Shown one piece after another: positions 24,578-33,384 of a DNA stretch of 64,000 nucleotides. This DNA is from Lewinellaceae bacterium (GTDB lineage Bacteria > Bacteroidota > Bacteroidia > Chitinophagales > Saprospiraceae). A program made the translations under genes and the position numbers. The DNA lies in assembly GCA_020636095.1 (NCBI GenBank), contig JACJYN010000002.1:124001-188000 (forward strand), read 5' to 3'. Positions within the stretch are counted from its first letter, which is position 1, and the number at the start of each line of letters is the position of its first letter. The notes under the pieces are model-generated. The model worked only from the letters and a program-made list of their open reading frames with translations. It searched no databases and had not been told where the DNA came from.

Positions 24578-24701
24578 ATGTTGCAATCATGATCGTTCTT
24601 TCGAGGCCCCCCAGGGCCTCTCTGTCCATCGAACGGCCGCTGTCGAACAGCATTGCGGATCTCGTCAGGCCAGGGGGGCGGAATGTAGTGTTGACTGGCA
24701 T
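24576..24701 (-). CDS. Possible small protein, 41 residues
   Basis: The open frame starts MPVNTTFRPPGLTRSAML, continues DRE-ALGG-LERTIM, and stops at 24576. It is preceded by an A-rich leader on its strand (ATAAAAAAAAAGCAAAGAT before the ATG) and followed by a strong hairpin. No homology is recognised. Short length and lack of comparison keep confidence low; the organised leader and hairpin are the only support. Confidence 0.3.
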   Translation of the reverse strand: MPVNTTFRPPGLTRSAMLFDSGRSMDREALGGLERTIMIAT

Positions 24702-24920
24702 ATCTTTGCTTTTTTTTTATACCTTGAATTTAAATCTTTCTGAAAAGGCCCGCCGCCTTTAATCAAAACCCGGATAAACTTAAGGCAAGCGGAGCCTCCG
24801 GCCAGTTTCAACAAACGGCCTTTAAACCGAAGAAGCCTACAGCAGGCAAACCTCCCGCCAATGCCGGCCTCCGGGGAAAAAATTCCTTTTTCTCAAGAGT
24901 AGAGCCTTAATATTTTTTTA

Positions 24921-24952
24921 TTGCTCAAGCAAGTTGTACTTTGCTTAAGCAA
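24921..24952 (+). promoter_or_regulatory. Twin 12-bp palindromic operators
   Basis: TTGCTCAAGCAA (24921-24932) and TTGCTTAAGCAA (24941-24952) are palindromes spaced exactly 20 bp centre to centre, two helical turns. They end 11 nt before the ATG at 24964. They look like cooperative repressor sites overlapping the promoter or leader of that gene. Confidence 0.6.
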
Positions 24953-24963
24953 ACGATCCGACA

Positions 24964-26760
24964 ATGCCCCGATCCACAGAAACATTAAGCAGGCTGCAGT
25001 TCTATGTCCTTCACCAGGAAATCGTGGCCCAATGCCAGGCCTGGCTTCAGGAAAAAGCCAACCTGAGCCTGATGGACGACACCGAACCCCTCTTTTACGG
25101 CTTCGCCAACGGGGAGCCTGGCCTTTCAGAAAAGGTGTCCAAATACAGGAACCGCAGCATCAAATACGCCTGCATTTCCATCCTCCGGAAGAAAGGCTTT
25201 GACTTCGGCGCACACGGCTTTCGGGTGTCCCGGAGAGATGACGAGACCATCTTATTCCACGGCCGGCACCTCAAAGACCTGGTGCATTCCTACAACAAGG
25301 GGACGGAAAGCATTGAAATGGGGCAAAAGTACTTCCTGGCTTACCGGGAGATGGCCGGGAACCCCGAAATGGAGGCGCTGATAGAAAAATACCGAAGCCG
25401 GCAGTCCGGCGCCGAGGAATTCCCGCCCCGGCTGATCCTGCCCACGCCGACCAGCCGGCCCCCGAAAAGATCCAAAAGTGACAAGGCGCACTCGCCGGCG
25501 CCCGGCCGGCCCACGAATACCCCGAAAGCGAAACCGCCCGGCAGCCGCCCCATCTGGGCGCATACCTCGCGCACCTACCGGACCCTGAAGTGGTTATCCG
25601 AAAACTCCTGGTATCTGTACAACTGCGACTACGACAATTACCGCGTCATCCGGCGGGTGCTGGAAGTACACCTCCCCCCCGGAGAATGGTGGGCAAGCAA
25701 GATTCGGATCAGCAGCCCTGAAGGCAGAAGCACCTTCGAGGGGGAAGTGAACTGGGAGGCCTCCGAAGAGGAACTGCTGGTGCTGTCCCTTTTCAACCAG
25801 GACCAGACCCGCTACATGCACCTGCGGCTGAAGATTCCGGCGGAAGCCCCGGGCAGCCTGTTCCTCGGCCAGTACATGATCACCCGCTTCCACGCCATCG
25901 TCTCCCGCACCTGCATGCTCGAAAAGATGGCGCAGGATACGGAAGGCCAACCCAAAGAATTTGAAAAAGAGGCAGGGGAACTGCCGGAATTCGTCCGCTC
26001 CTTCTTTCGCAACGAGCGGGGCAACCTGCTCAAGACCCCACGGTCCGTTTACAACGAAACCTCTTTCTGGAAGCGCCTGGGCGGCGAGCTGAAAGAAGCC
26101 CAGGTACCCCCGCCGGCGCCATCCCCTCCGGAAAAAGAGTACGACCTGTTCGTGTCGGCCCCCGTCCTTTCCACCAAGCTGCAGCGCGACATCCTGGAGG
26201 ACGCCCTGGGAGAACTGATGCAGAGCCTGCAGGCCCAGTTCCCCGCCGGCCCGGCCGATATTGCCGCCTTCGAACCGGCCGCCCGGAAAGTCCTCGAAAA
26301 GTGGATGCTCGGCGATAAAGCCGGAGTGCCCTTCATTAACTTTGAGGTTTTCAACCGGGAAGTCATCAAATTTCTCGACCAGCTGGTGGCCCAGTTCCCC
26401 CTGATCTCAAACTACTATTACTCCTGGCCCAAAAAGGACCCCAGCTCCAAAACCAGCCGCTCGCCCAAGATAGTCCTGATCGAAGAATATAAGATCATGC
26501 AACGGTCGCGGGCCTTCCTCCTGATCGTGCCCAACAACCGCCTTTTTTCCTCCTGCTGGGTGCAGGTCGGCTGGGCCATCATGCTGGAGATCCCCATCTT
26601 CATCATCTACCGGGATGAATACGACCTGCCCTTCATCCTGCAAAAGGCGGACTCCCTGCACTACAACATCGAAATGCACCAGCTCCGCCCCGGCGAAAAA
26701 CTCATCAGCACCATCGACTGGTTCCGGGATAACGGCTTCGGGCAGAAGTTCTTCTCCTGA
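24964..26760 (+). CDS. Three-domain protein with deoxyribosyltransferase/TIR-like C-terminus
   Basis: This is a 598-residue protein without signal peptide. Residues 1-145 are a helical N-terminal domain of unknown family; 150-190 form a Pro/Lys-rich linker. Residues about 195-320 form a beta-rich domain (WYLYNCDYDNYRVIRRVLEV, LGQYMITRFHAIVSRTCMLE). The C-terminus (about 395-598) starts YDLFVSAPVL and includes RSRAFLLIVPNNRLFSSCWV, then QVGWAIMLEIPIFIIYRDEY, resembling nucleoside deoxyribosyltransferase and TIR-like folds. In that fold the catalytic Glu sits in a WxELGxA-type motif; here it is WVQVGWA, Gln instead of Glu. This plan is reminiscent of bacterial conflict proteins, which is inference. 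Twin operators sit directly upstream. Confidence 0.55.
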   Translation: MPRSTETLSRLQFYVLHQEIVAQCQAWLQEKANLSLMDDTEPLFYGFANGEPGLSEKVSKYRNRSIKYACISILRKKGFDFGAHGFRVSRRDDETILFHGRHLKDLVHSYNKGTESIEMGQKYFLAYREMAGNPEMEALIEKYRSRQSGAEEFPPRLILPTPTSRPPKRSKSDKAHSPAPGRPTNTPKAKPPGSRPIWAHTSRTYRTLKWLSENSWYLYNCDYDNYRVIRRVLEVHLPPGEWWASKIRISSPEGRSTFEGEVNWEASEEELLVLSLFNQDQTRYMHLRLKIPAEAPGSLFLGQYMITRFHAIVSRTCMLEKMAQDTEGQPKEFEKEAGELPEFVRSFFRNERGNLLKTPRSVYNETSFWKRLGGELKEAQVPPPAPSPPEKEYDLFVSAPVLSTKLQRDILEDALGELMQSLQAQFPAGPADIAAFEPAARKVLEKWMLGDKAGVPFINFEVFNREVIKFLDQLVAQFPLISNYYYSWPKKDPSSKTSRSPKIVLIEEYKIMQRSRAFLLIVPNNRLFSSCWVQVGWAIMLEIPIFIIYRDEYDLPFILQKADSLHYNIEMHQLRPGEKLISTIDWFRDNGFGQKFFS

Positions 26761-27085
26761 GCGGAGGGCCGCCGGCAGGGCAGGGCTGATTGGCTCTCCA
26801 GAAATAAACCGCAAAATGCGAAAAAAACCATGCTGAAAAGTGTTGAAATCCGGAAAACCGAATAGCTAACTTACTGGCTAACATGGAGGTGTAAAAAATA
26901 GAGTCAGAATGTATATCCAGACCAAAGTAGGATTTCCCGCCCAAGCCTTACAAAACGGCCAGGACATTGGAGGAACACAAAACCGGCCGTTAAGTGCGGC
27001 TAAAAAGCGGGGCTGCCCGCAATTGATCCACATTCCACACCATTGTCGGCCAAAACCGCTTATAAGCTGTTAGAGTAAAAAACCA
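26761..27085. other. Gene-free spacer before the MITE
   Basis: About 325 bases contain no supported gene. A 54-codon frame at 26909-27073 has no motif and no leader signal. The segment probably holds the original promoter of the gene at 27258, now separated from it by the MITE. Confidence 0.4.
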
Positions 27086-27236
27086 GTTACTATTTAGCAT
27101 AAGGCTATGGATGCCTCTGGTGCGAAATTTTGTAAGCAAACCTTCCCCTTTCAAGGGGAATGAGAAGGGGTTCCGGCAAAAAAAGCCTACAAAATTTCGC
27201 GCCAGGGGTTAAATCACCATGATGCTGAATAGTTAC
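27086..27236. mobile_element. 151-bp MITE, copy C (intact)
   Basis: It is identical to copy B and flanked by the perfect 8-bp duplication AAAAACCA (27078-27085, 27237-27244). Its right end lies 21 nt before the ATG at 27258, and an ATG inside it (27219) is in frame with that gene. Confidence 0.92.
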
Positions 27237-27257
27237 AAAAACCATTTCATTCCAACT

Positions 27258-29600
27258 ATGACTAACCTACCACCCATTCAACAAAACCAGTTCATCCCCT
27301 TGCATACCTTCATGTCTCAGATACCACACGCCCAGGGCTTCCCCTACCCCACCGTGCTGAGTTTCGACCCCCTGCTGGCCTACCTGCAGGAAAAAGCCCA
27401 AAACAGCCGACAACCGCTGAAAGGCCTTTACAGTAAATTGCAGAGCCAGATATCCGTTCTGCAGGAGAAAATAAACGACGGGCAAACTCCCGAAACCCTG
27501 GAAGGAGAAAATAGCCTGGATACGCTCCTGTCTCTGTACTTCCCGCTCAACCAACAGGCGGAAGGAAAGGCCTTTGCCGGCCGGCCCTTTGACACCGGTT
27601 TTATGTTCCGCTCACCGGCCATGAGGCAGCTGTTCGAAAGTGAAAGCCTGGAAATCTTTTTGGAACAAGCGGAGCATACAAGCAGCCAACCCGAGGCCGT
27701 GCTCAAAGCCGGCAGCCTGATCCTGAAGCACTGTTACGGACAGGACCTGAAAGCCGTCCTCACGGATGTCATCCACCTCCGGGACCGGCAGACGAAACTC
27801 GAATACTATTACCGTTATAATATCGTCACGGATTTTGTGCGCATCAAAACCATCCAACCGCTACCCAAACTAGGGCCGCAGGAGATCAGTGAACTGCTGG
27901 ATAACCTCTTCGACCAGCAACTTTGGCTGGAGCGCTTCCCTCCGGACAACTTCGCTTTCGAGGGGTTGGTATTGGGGTACATGACGGACGTAACGGAAGC
28001 CGAGGTGTGGAGCAAAATGCAAGAGGGCCTGATCGGTGAATCGCACCACGACGGCAGGGAAATGCTGGACTTCCTGGAGAATCAGGTCCGCAGTTACCTG
28101 CGGGAACCGGATTTGCGGGTAGGCGCCATGCCCCTTTGGTGGCATGCCTCCCGGGAAGAAGTCATGAGGGCCAGTTTGCTGGAACCTGTAACCGGCCGGC
28201 TCGACGAGCTGCCCGGCGATATGGAGGGGTCTCCTTATCAGAAAGCGCTCCGGCAAAACGCCCCCCTGGTCATTGACGACCTGGAAAAGGAACCTCCGAA
28301 TCCGGTAGTTGACTTGCTCCTGGAGCAGGGTTATAAAAATGTAATCCTAATCGCTCAAAAAAACGAGGAAGGCGAAGCTATTGGTATGCTGGAGCTGGGG
28401 ATGCCCCGCACCCATGCTCTCAACAGCCTCACCCTGCTGAAACTCCGGGATGTTTTCGCCCTGGCCAACCTCAATTTCAACCGGGTGGCCCGCGAGTTAC
28501 AGGATGCCGTGCAGTTGGCCATACAGAGGCGCTACACTTCTATTCACCAGAGCGTCCTGTGGAAATTTCGCCGGGCGGCTCAGCAATTGCTTTTCGAAGG
28601 GCAGGATGCCGACGACAGCATCGTCTTCAAAAATGTCTATCCCCTGTACGGCCAGGCCGACATCGTCAGCTCCTCCTCCCTGCGCAGCGAATCCATCCGC
28701 GCTGACCTGCAGGACAATCTCGCCATACTGGAACAGGTGCTGGAAAGGTGCCTCGCCCAAAGCGGTTTCAACCTGCTGGACCACTATCTGCTCAAAGTAA
28801 AAAAACTAAAGGGCCGGATCGAAGAAGAGTTTTATTCCAGCGATGAAAATGTGGTGACCGACCTGCTCCTCTACGACGTCCATCCCTTCCTGCGCTATCT
28901 GGGCGAGCAGGACAGCAACCTCGGGGAAACGGTTTTGGCGCCTTACTTTCAGCTATTAGACCCCCAGCTCGGCATCCTGTACCGCCAGCGAAAAGATTAC
29001 GAGAAGAGCGTGGAAAAGCTCAACATCCTACTGGGCCAATTCATGGATGCGGAGCAGGAGAAGATGCAAAAGCTGCTGCCTCACTATTTCGAGATCTACA
29101 AAACCGACGGCGTGGAGTACAACATCTACCTCGGCCAGTCCATCCTCGAAGAAGGGCAGTTCCTGGACTACCACCTCAAGGACTTCCGCCTCTGGCAACT
29201 GGTCAGCCTTTGCGAAGCTACGCGGCTGGTCAAACGGGAGGCGCTGCGCTTTCCCACCCCCCTGGCTACCGCCCAGCTCATCTTCGTCTACAACAACCCC
29301 ATCAGCATCCGCTTCCGGATGGACGACAAGCGCTTCGACGTAGACGGCGCTTACAACGTTCGCTACGAGATCATCAAAAAGCGCATCGATAAGGCCACCA
29401 TCAAAGGTACGGACGAACGGCTCACCCAAAAGGGCAAGATCGCCATCGTCTACCTCCACGAAAAGGACCACCAGGAATACCTGGACTACATCGGTTACCT
29501 CGTCGACAAGGGCTATGTCAGCTCCGAAGTGGAAGAATTGGAACTCAACCGGCTGCAGGGCGCGGACGGGCTGAAGGCACTGCGGGTGACGGTGGTGTGA
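27258..29600 (+). CDS. Large GAF-like domain protein, hypothetical
   Basis: This 780-residue cytosolic protein starts at ATG 27258 (MTNLPPIQQNQFIPLHTF). The longer in-frame start at 27219 lies in the inserted MITE and is discounted. The centre (about 320-430) reads APLVIDDLEKEPPNPVVDLL, then NVILIAQKNEEGEAIGMLEL and NSLTLLKLRDVFALANLNFN, the pattern of a GAF sensor domain. The N-terminal 300 and C-terminal 350 residues are mostly helical, without a recognised catalytic motif. Proteins of this size and plan are widespread in Bacteroidota and unnamed. Possible ligand or redox sensing is inferred from the GAF pattern only. Confidence 0.65.
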   Translation: MTNLPPIQQNQFIPLHTFMSQIPHAQGFPYPTVLSFDPLLAYLQEKAQNSRQPLKGLYSKLQSQISVLQEKINDGQTPETLEGENSLDTLLSLYFPLNQQAEGKAFAGRPFDTGFMFRSPAMRQLFESESLEIFLEQAEHTSSQPEAVLKAGSLILKHCYGQDLKAVLTDVIHLRDRQTKLEYYYRYNIVTDFVRIKTIQPLPKLGPQEISELLDNLFDQQLWLERFPPDNFAFEGLVLGYMTDVTEAEVWSKMQEGLIGESHHDGREMLDFLENQVRSYLREPDLRVGAMPLWWHASREEVMRASLLEPVTGRLDELPGDMEGSPYQKALRQNAPLVIDDLEKEPPNPVVDLLLEQGYKNVILIAQKNEEGEAIGMLELGMPRTHALNSLTLLKLRDVFALANLNFNRVARELQDAVQLAIQRRYTSIHQSVLWKFRRAAQQLLFEGQDADDSIVFKNVYPLYGQADIVSSSSLRSESIRADLQDNLAILEQVLERCLAQSGFNLLDHYLLKVKKLKGRIEEEFYSSDENVVTDLLLYDVHPFLRYLGEQDSNLGETVLAPYFQLLDPQLGILYRQRKDYEKSVEKLNILLGQFMDAEQEKMQKLLPHYFEIYKTDGVEYNIYLGQSILEEGQFLDYHLKDFRLWQLVSLCEATRLVKREALRFPTPLATAQLIFVYNNPISIRFRMDDKRFDVDGAYNVRYEIIKKRIDKATIKGTDERLTQKGKIAIVYLHEKDHQEYLDYIGYLVDKGYVSSEVEELELNRLQGADGLKALRVTVV

Positions 29601-29703
29601 GGCCCCTGAAATCGAAAATTTTTATCCGGCAATTTTACAAGCAGCGCCTGGAATTCCGCCCAAAACTTTTTATTTTGGAACAGCAAGCAACAATTCCTGG
29701 CCT

Positions 29704-30306
29704 ATGAAGCAACTGTACGCCCTTCTTTTCGCCCTGCTCTTCGCCGCCACCGGCCTGTGTACGGATACGGACCCCGCCCGCGGCTACATCGTTACCAAAA
29801 ACGGGAAACAGCTGACCGGCTATATCGGTGAGCTCTATCATACCCAATTCCAGAGCGTCGTCGTATTCATCAACGATTTCGGTTCGCCCTACAACATCGA
29901 AGCGGAACGCATCCGGGGCTTTGTCTTTACCGATGAAAAGGGATACACCGCCTTCGAAAGCAAGAATTGCCGCAACCACTGGTATTTCCTGCGCATCCTG
30001 GAAAAAGGCGCCGCCGTCAACCTGTACCAGTCGCCGGAAGAAGAGTACGTCATTCGGTTCGAAAATGGAATACTGGAGACCAGCACCCGCACGGTTACCG
30101 AGTACTGGCTGGAAATGAAGGATAAGAAGCAGCCGATCCGCGTCAACAGCCTGAACTTCCGGCGCAAGTTGAGGCGCCTCTTCAAAAAAGAAGAAGCGCC
30201 GGAATTCCGGGAGAAGATCGGTAAAGAAGGCTACCGCTTCCGGGATCTGCCCAATATCATCAGAGCGTACAACCAGGACCGGGCGCTGAATAAGCGGGAA
30301 ATATGA
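29704..30306 (+). CDS. Secreted hypothetical protein
   Basis: This 200-residue protein has a signal peptide (MKQLYALLFALLFAATGLCT). The mature part has beta strands with the pattern GYIVTKNGKQLTGYIGELYH and VVFINDFGSPYNIEAERIRG, similar to Bacteroidota periplasmic proteins that carry a small beta-roll, followed by a basic helix (NFRRKLRRLFKKEE). The family is not named. Its stop overlaps the start of nfi (ATGA at 30303), so the two are co-translated. Confidence 0.65.
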   Translation: MKQLYALLFALLFAATGLCTDTDPARGYIVTKNGKQLTGYIGELYHTQFQSVVVFINDFGSPYNIEAERIRGFVFTDEKGYTAFESKNCRNHWYFLRILEKGAAVNLYQSPEEEYVIRFENGILETSTRTVTEYWLEMKDKKQPIRVNSLNFRRKLRRLFKKEEAPEFREKIGKEGYRFRDLPNIIRAYNQDRALNKREI

Positions 30307-31010
30307 ACCCGATCCGGCACAGCTGGGATTTCTCGCCTACCGAAGCCGTTGCCCTGCAAAGGCAACTCCGGGAGGAAATCCGGCTTACGCCCTTCGAAGG
30401 GCCGATCCGCCACATCGGCGGCGCCGACCTGTCTTACAACAAGGGATCCGATGAATTCTACGCCGGCATTGTAGTGCTGGACTATGAAGCCATGAAAGTG
30501 GTTGCCCACAGCACGGTCATCCGCCGCTCCCCCTTCCCCTACATCCCGGGCTTGCTTTCCTTCCGCGAGATTCCCTCCCTGATGGAAGCCTGGGAACGGC
30601 TGCCCTTCCAACCCGATATCATCACCTTCGACGGCCACGGCATCGCCCATCCCCGGCGCATGGGCATCGCTTCCCACTTCGGCCTGCTGGCGGACATACC
30701 CACCATTGGCTGTGCCAAGAAAAGGCTTACCGGTAAGTACGATGAACCTACACTGCGGCGCGGCTCCTATTCTTCCATCCTGGACGGGGAGGAAACCCTG
30801 GGCTTCGCCCTCTGCGTCAAAGATGGAGTCAAACCGGTATTCGTCTCCCCCGGCCACAGGGTGGGCTTAACACAGAGCCGGGAGATCATGCTGCACTGCG
30901 CCCGGGGCTACAAAATCCCGGAGCCTACCCGGCAGGCGCACCTGTTGGTGAACAGGCTGCGGCGGGGGGAAGTGGATCCTGGCGTATGGACAACCAGGCC
31001 AGGGCGTTAA
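30303..31010 (+). CDS. nfi: Endonuclease V
   Basis: This 235-residue nuclease cleaves DNA near deaminated bases such as deoxyinosine. Catalytic motifs are IGGADLSYNK (first Asp), GLLSFREIPSLMEAW (Glu) and ITFDGHGIAHPRRMG (Asp110-equivalent), then GCAKKRLTG and FVSPGHRVGL, all as in family members. The length fits the 220-235 norm. It is coupled to the preceding secreted-protein gene and convergent, with a 4-nt overlap, with the GH92 gene. Confidence 0.92.
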   Translation: MNPIRHSWDFSPTEAVALQRQLREEIRLTPFEGPIRHIGGADLSYNKGSDEFYAGIVVLDYEAMKVVAHSTVIRRSPFPYIPGLLSFREIPSLMEAWERLPFQPDIITFDGHGIAHPRRMGIASHFGLLADIPTIGCAKKRLTGKYDEPTLRRGSYSSILDGEETLGFALCVKDGVKPVFVSPGHRVGLTQSREIMLHCARGYKIPEPTRQAHLLVNRLRRGEVDPGVWTTRPGR

Positions 31011-33376
31011 TCCTCCGCGCCGGAAGGAGGCGGTGCACTTGTTCCCCAATCCTCGTTCGGGCCGGGGCCCATCTCAAACACCAGCGTTCCACCCTTCATG
31101 AGCTTCGATCGTTCTATCCAGCACCGCTCCACCGGGCCTCCGTTGAAAGAAGCAGCCTGTATATAGGGATTCTCCGGGGCATTATTCACCGTCTCTATCA
31201 TCAGTGTTTTTCCTGGGTAATACTCCGTATTTAGCTGTATGACGATGGTGTCAAACAGCGGGCTGCCGAACTGGAACGTGGGGGCGGCCGCGGCGTGCCC
31301 CTGCACATCGAAGAGGCCCATGGCCGCCATGACGTACCAGGCGCCCAGTTGCCCCTGGTCTTCATCCTGTCCATAACCGTAGCCATGCAGCGGTTCTGTT
31401 CCGTAGAATTCGTTGCAAATGGCCCGCGTCGTCTTCTGGGTAAGCCATGGTTTGCCGGAGTAATTGAACAACCAGGAGTTGTGCAGGCAGGGCTGGTTGC
31501 CGTGGTTGTACAGTTTTTCAATACCGGAGAAGCTGTGGATCTCCTCCCCTCCGCCGAAAACGCTCTTCTGAGCGTCGGTGAACATTTTTTCCAGGCGCTG
31601 GTTGAAGGTGTCCTTTCCCATGGCCTCCATCAGCCTGGCCACGTCGTGCGGGACGTACCAGGTGTACTGAAAGGCGTTGCCCTCCTGAAAGCCGTGCCAG
31701 GCCTTGAGGGGATCAAAATCTTCGATAAAAGCGCCATCCGGGTATTTGGGGCGAATGAACCTGGTTTCCGGGTCGAAAAGGTTCTTCCAGTAGCCAGCCT
31801 GTTCCATCAGTTTCCGATAGTCTGATCCATGCCCCAGGGCCTTCGCCATCTGGGCTACCGCGAAGGAACTGAAACTGTACTCCAGGGTATGGGAGGCGCC
31901 GAAATTGAAGACCCAGCCATTGGAGATCGTCGTATCCCGAAAAGGCACGTACCCTTTTTCCAAGAACCAGTGCAGGTCGTATTTGCCGTTGCCCAGGTTG
32001 CGGCCCCGGGATTCCAGTTCATTCTTTCTGGCCGCTTCATAGCCCGTTTCCACATCAAAGTCCCGGATGCCGCAGTTGTACGCTGAGGCCAGCAACAGCC
32101 CCTGAAAATTGGTCTGTACGCCATTGGCAAAAGCGCCCGTAGCCCGCCCGTCGTGCAGCCAGCCCGTTTCCTTGTAGAAATCGATGTTGGATTGTACATA
32201 CTGGCTTAAATATTCAGGATAGGCCAGGGCCCACAATTGTCCCAGGTTCCAGAAACCACCCCAGATGCCATCCGTATTGAAATGGTGGTATGGGGGTTTC
32301 CCCTCAGCGTCGAGGGGTATTTGCCCGATAGCGCCGCCGTACCCTGGATATTGGCCATTCACGTCCTCGGAGATGCCCCGGCCGAGCAAAGCGTGGTAAA
32401 GCCCTGTGTAAAATTTGATCCTGTTTTCTTCTTCGCCTCCCTGCACCTGAATCCGTCCGAGCATAGCGTTCCAGGCCTGGCTGGCTTCACTACGGGCCCG
32501 GTCAAAAGCCAGCCCCCGGGTTTCTGTCTCCAGGTTCAGCCGGGCATTTTCGATACTGGTGTAAGACAGGCCGGCCTGCAATTCCAGCACTTCCTGATCG
32601 GCTGTAGAAAAGGTGAGGTATAAGCCATTTCCCACCCCTTTGGTTTCCCGCTCGCCAGCGGTGGCCAGGGAATCGACAAAGGCGCCGTATCCTTCCGGCG
32701 CCTTACTCAGCCGGGCGACGAAATACATTTTCACCCGGCTCTCCGGGTCGCAAAACTTGAGGTATTCGGGAAAGGTTTCCACGTAACCTTCGACCTCGCG
32801 GCCGCCGTCCCAGCAGGCCCACGCATCCGTCACGGTGCTGCTTTCTCCCTGTTTGTGGCCGATATCAAACACCAGATGGGCCTGATCCGATGCCGGGAAA
32901 GTAAACCGGTGGAACCCTACCCTTTCCGTAGCAGTCATCTCCGCCCTGATCTGATAATCCTTAAGCCATACCGAATAATATCCCGGCTCCGCCTGTTCCG
33001 TCTCTTTATCGAACCGGGAGCGGTAGCCCGCATCGGGGTTTTCCAAGCTCCCCGGAACGGTTTTCAGTTCGCCCGCAGTTGGCATCACCACCACTCCACC
33101 GACCTGAAACTCGTGGAAATAACCAAACCCTTCGATGGAAGTGTGCCGGTCGTCATACCCCTGAGGAGCCCAGCTGCCCACCCCCTCGTAAGCATTGGTA
33201 TGAGGCGCCAGCTTGGCCATCCCAAAAGGCAGGGCCGCCGGCGTGTAAAAGAACCAGCGGCCGTGAACGGAACCAATCTGGGGATCGACGTACCGGAGCG
33301 CGTCAAAAGAAGGGGCTCGCTCCTTCTGACACCCGACAAGTACGGCCAAAAACAAGAGTAGCTGTAGCTTTTTCAT
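31007..33376 (-). CDS. GH92 alpha-mannosidase, lipoprotein
   Basis: This 789-residue exo-alpha-mannosidase is anchored by a lipobox (MKKLQLLLFLAVLVGC). ATG at 33376 is chosen because it starts the signal sequence; the longer frame runs into the upstream gene. GH92 landmarks are YVDPQIGSVHGRWFF, HFNTDGIWGGFWNLGQLWAL, GFQEGNAFQYTWYVPHDVAR, LFNYSGKPWLTQKTTRAI and GYGQDEDQGQLGAWYVMAAM. The enzymes are calcium-dependent and trim mannose from glycans in the periplasm or at the surface. It lies 8 nt after the glycosyltransferase gene, probably in one operon. Confidence 0.9.
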   Translation of the reverse strand: MKKLQLLLFLAVLVGCQKERAPSFDALRYVDPQIGSVHGRWFFYTPAALPFGMAKLAPHTNAYEGVGSWAPQGYDDRHTSIEGFGYFHEFQVGGVVVMPTAGELKTVPGSLENPDAGYRSRFDKETEQAEPGYYSVWLKDYQIRAEMTATERVGFHRFTFPASDQAHLVFDIGHKQGESSTVTDAWACWDGGREVEGYVETFPEYLKFCDPESRVKMYFVARLSKAPEGYGAFVDSLATAGERETKGVGNGLYLTFSTADQEVLELQAGLSYTSIENARLNLETETRGLAFDRARSEASQAWNAMLGRIQVQGGEEENRIKFYTGLYHALLGRGISEDVNGQYPGYGGAIGQIPLDAEGKPPYHHFNTDGIWGGFWNLGQLWALAYPEYLSQYVQSNIDFYKETGWLHDGRATGAFANGVQTNFQGLLLASAYNCGIRDFDVETGYEAARKNELESRGRNLGNGKYDLHWFLEKGYVPFRDTTISNGWVFNFGASHTLEYSFSSFAVAQMAKALGHGSDYRKLMEQAGYWKNLFDPETRFIRPKYPDGAFIEDFDPLKAWHGFQEGNAFQYTWYVPHDVARLMEAMGKDTFNQRLEKMFTDAQKSVFGGGEEIHSFSGIEKLYNHGNQPCLHNSWLFNYSGKPWLTQKTTRAICNEFYGTEPLHGYGYGQDEDQGQLGAWYVMAAMGLFDVQGHAAAAPTFQFGSPLFDTIVIQLNTEYYPGKTLMIETVNNAPENPYIQAASFNGGPVERCWIERSKLMKGGTLVFEMGPGPNEDWGTSAPPPSGAED

Positions 33377-33384
33377 GGATAAAA

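Noticed and set aside
24613..24630. Hairpin GAGGCCCCCCAGGGCCTC as a separate terminator
   Set aside because: It lies inside the 41-codon frame and has no T tract on either strand.
26909..27073. A 54-codon frame before MITE copy C
   Set aside because: No leader signal, no motif and odd composition; nothing separates it from chance.
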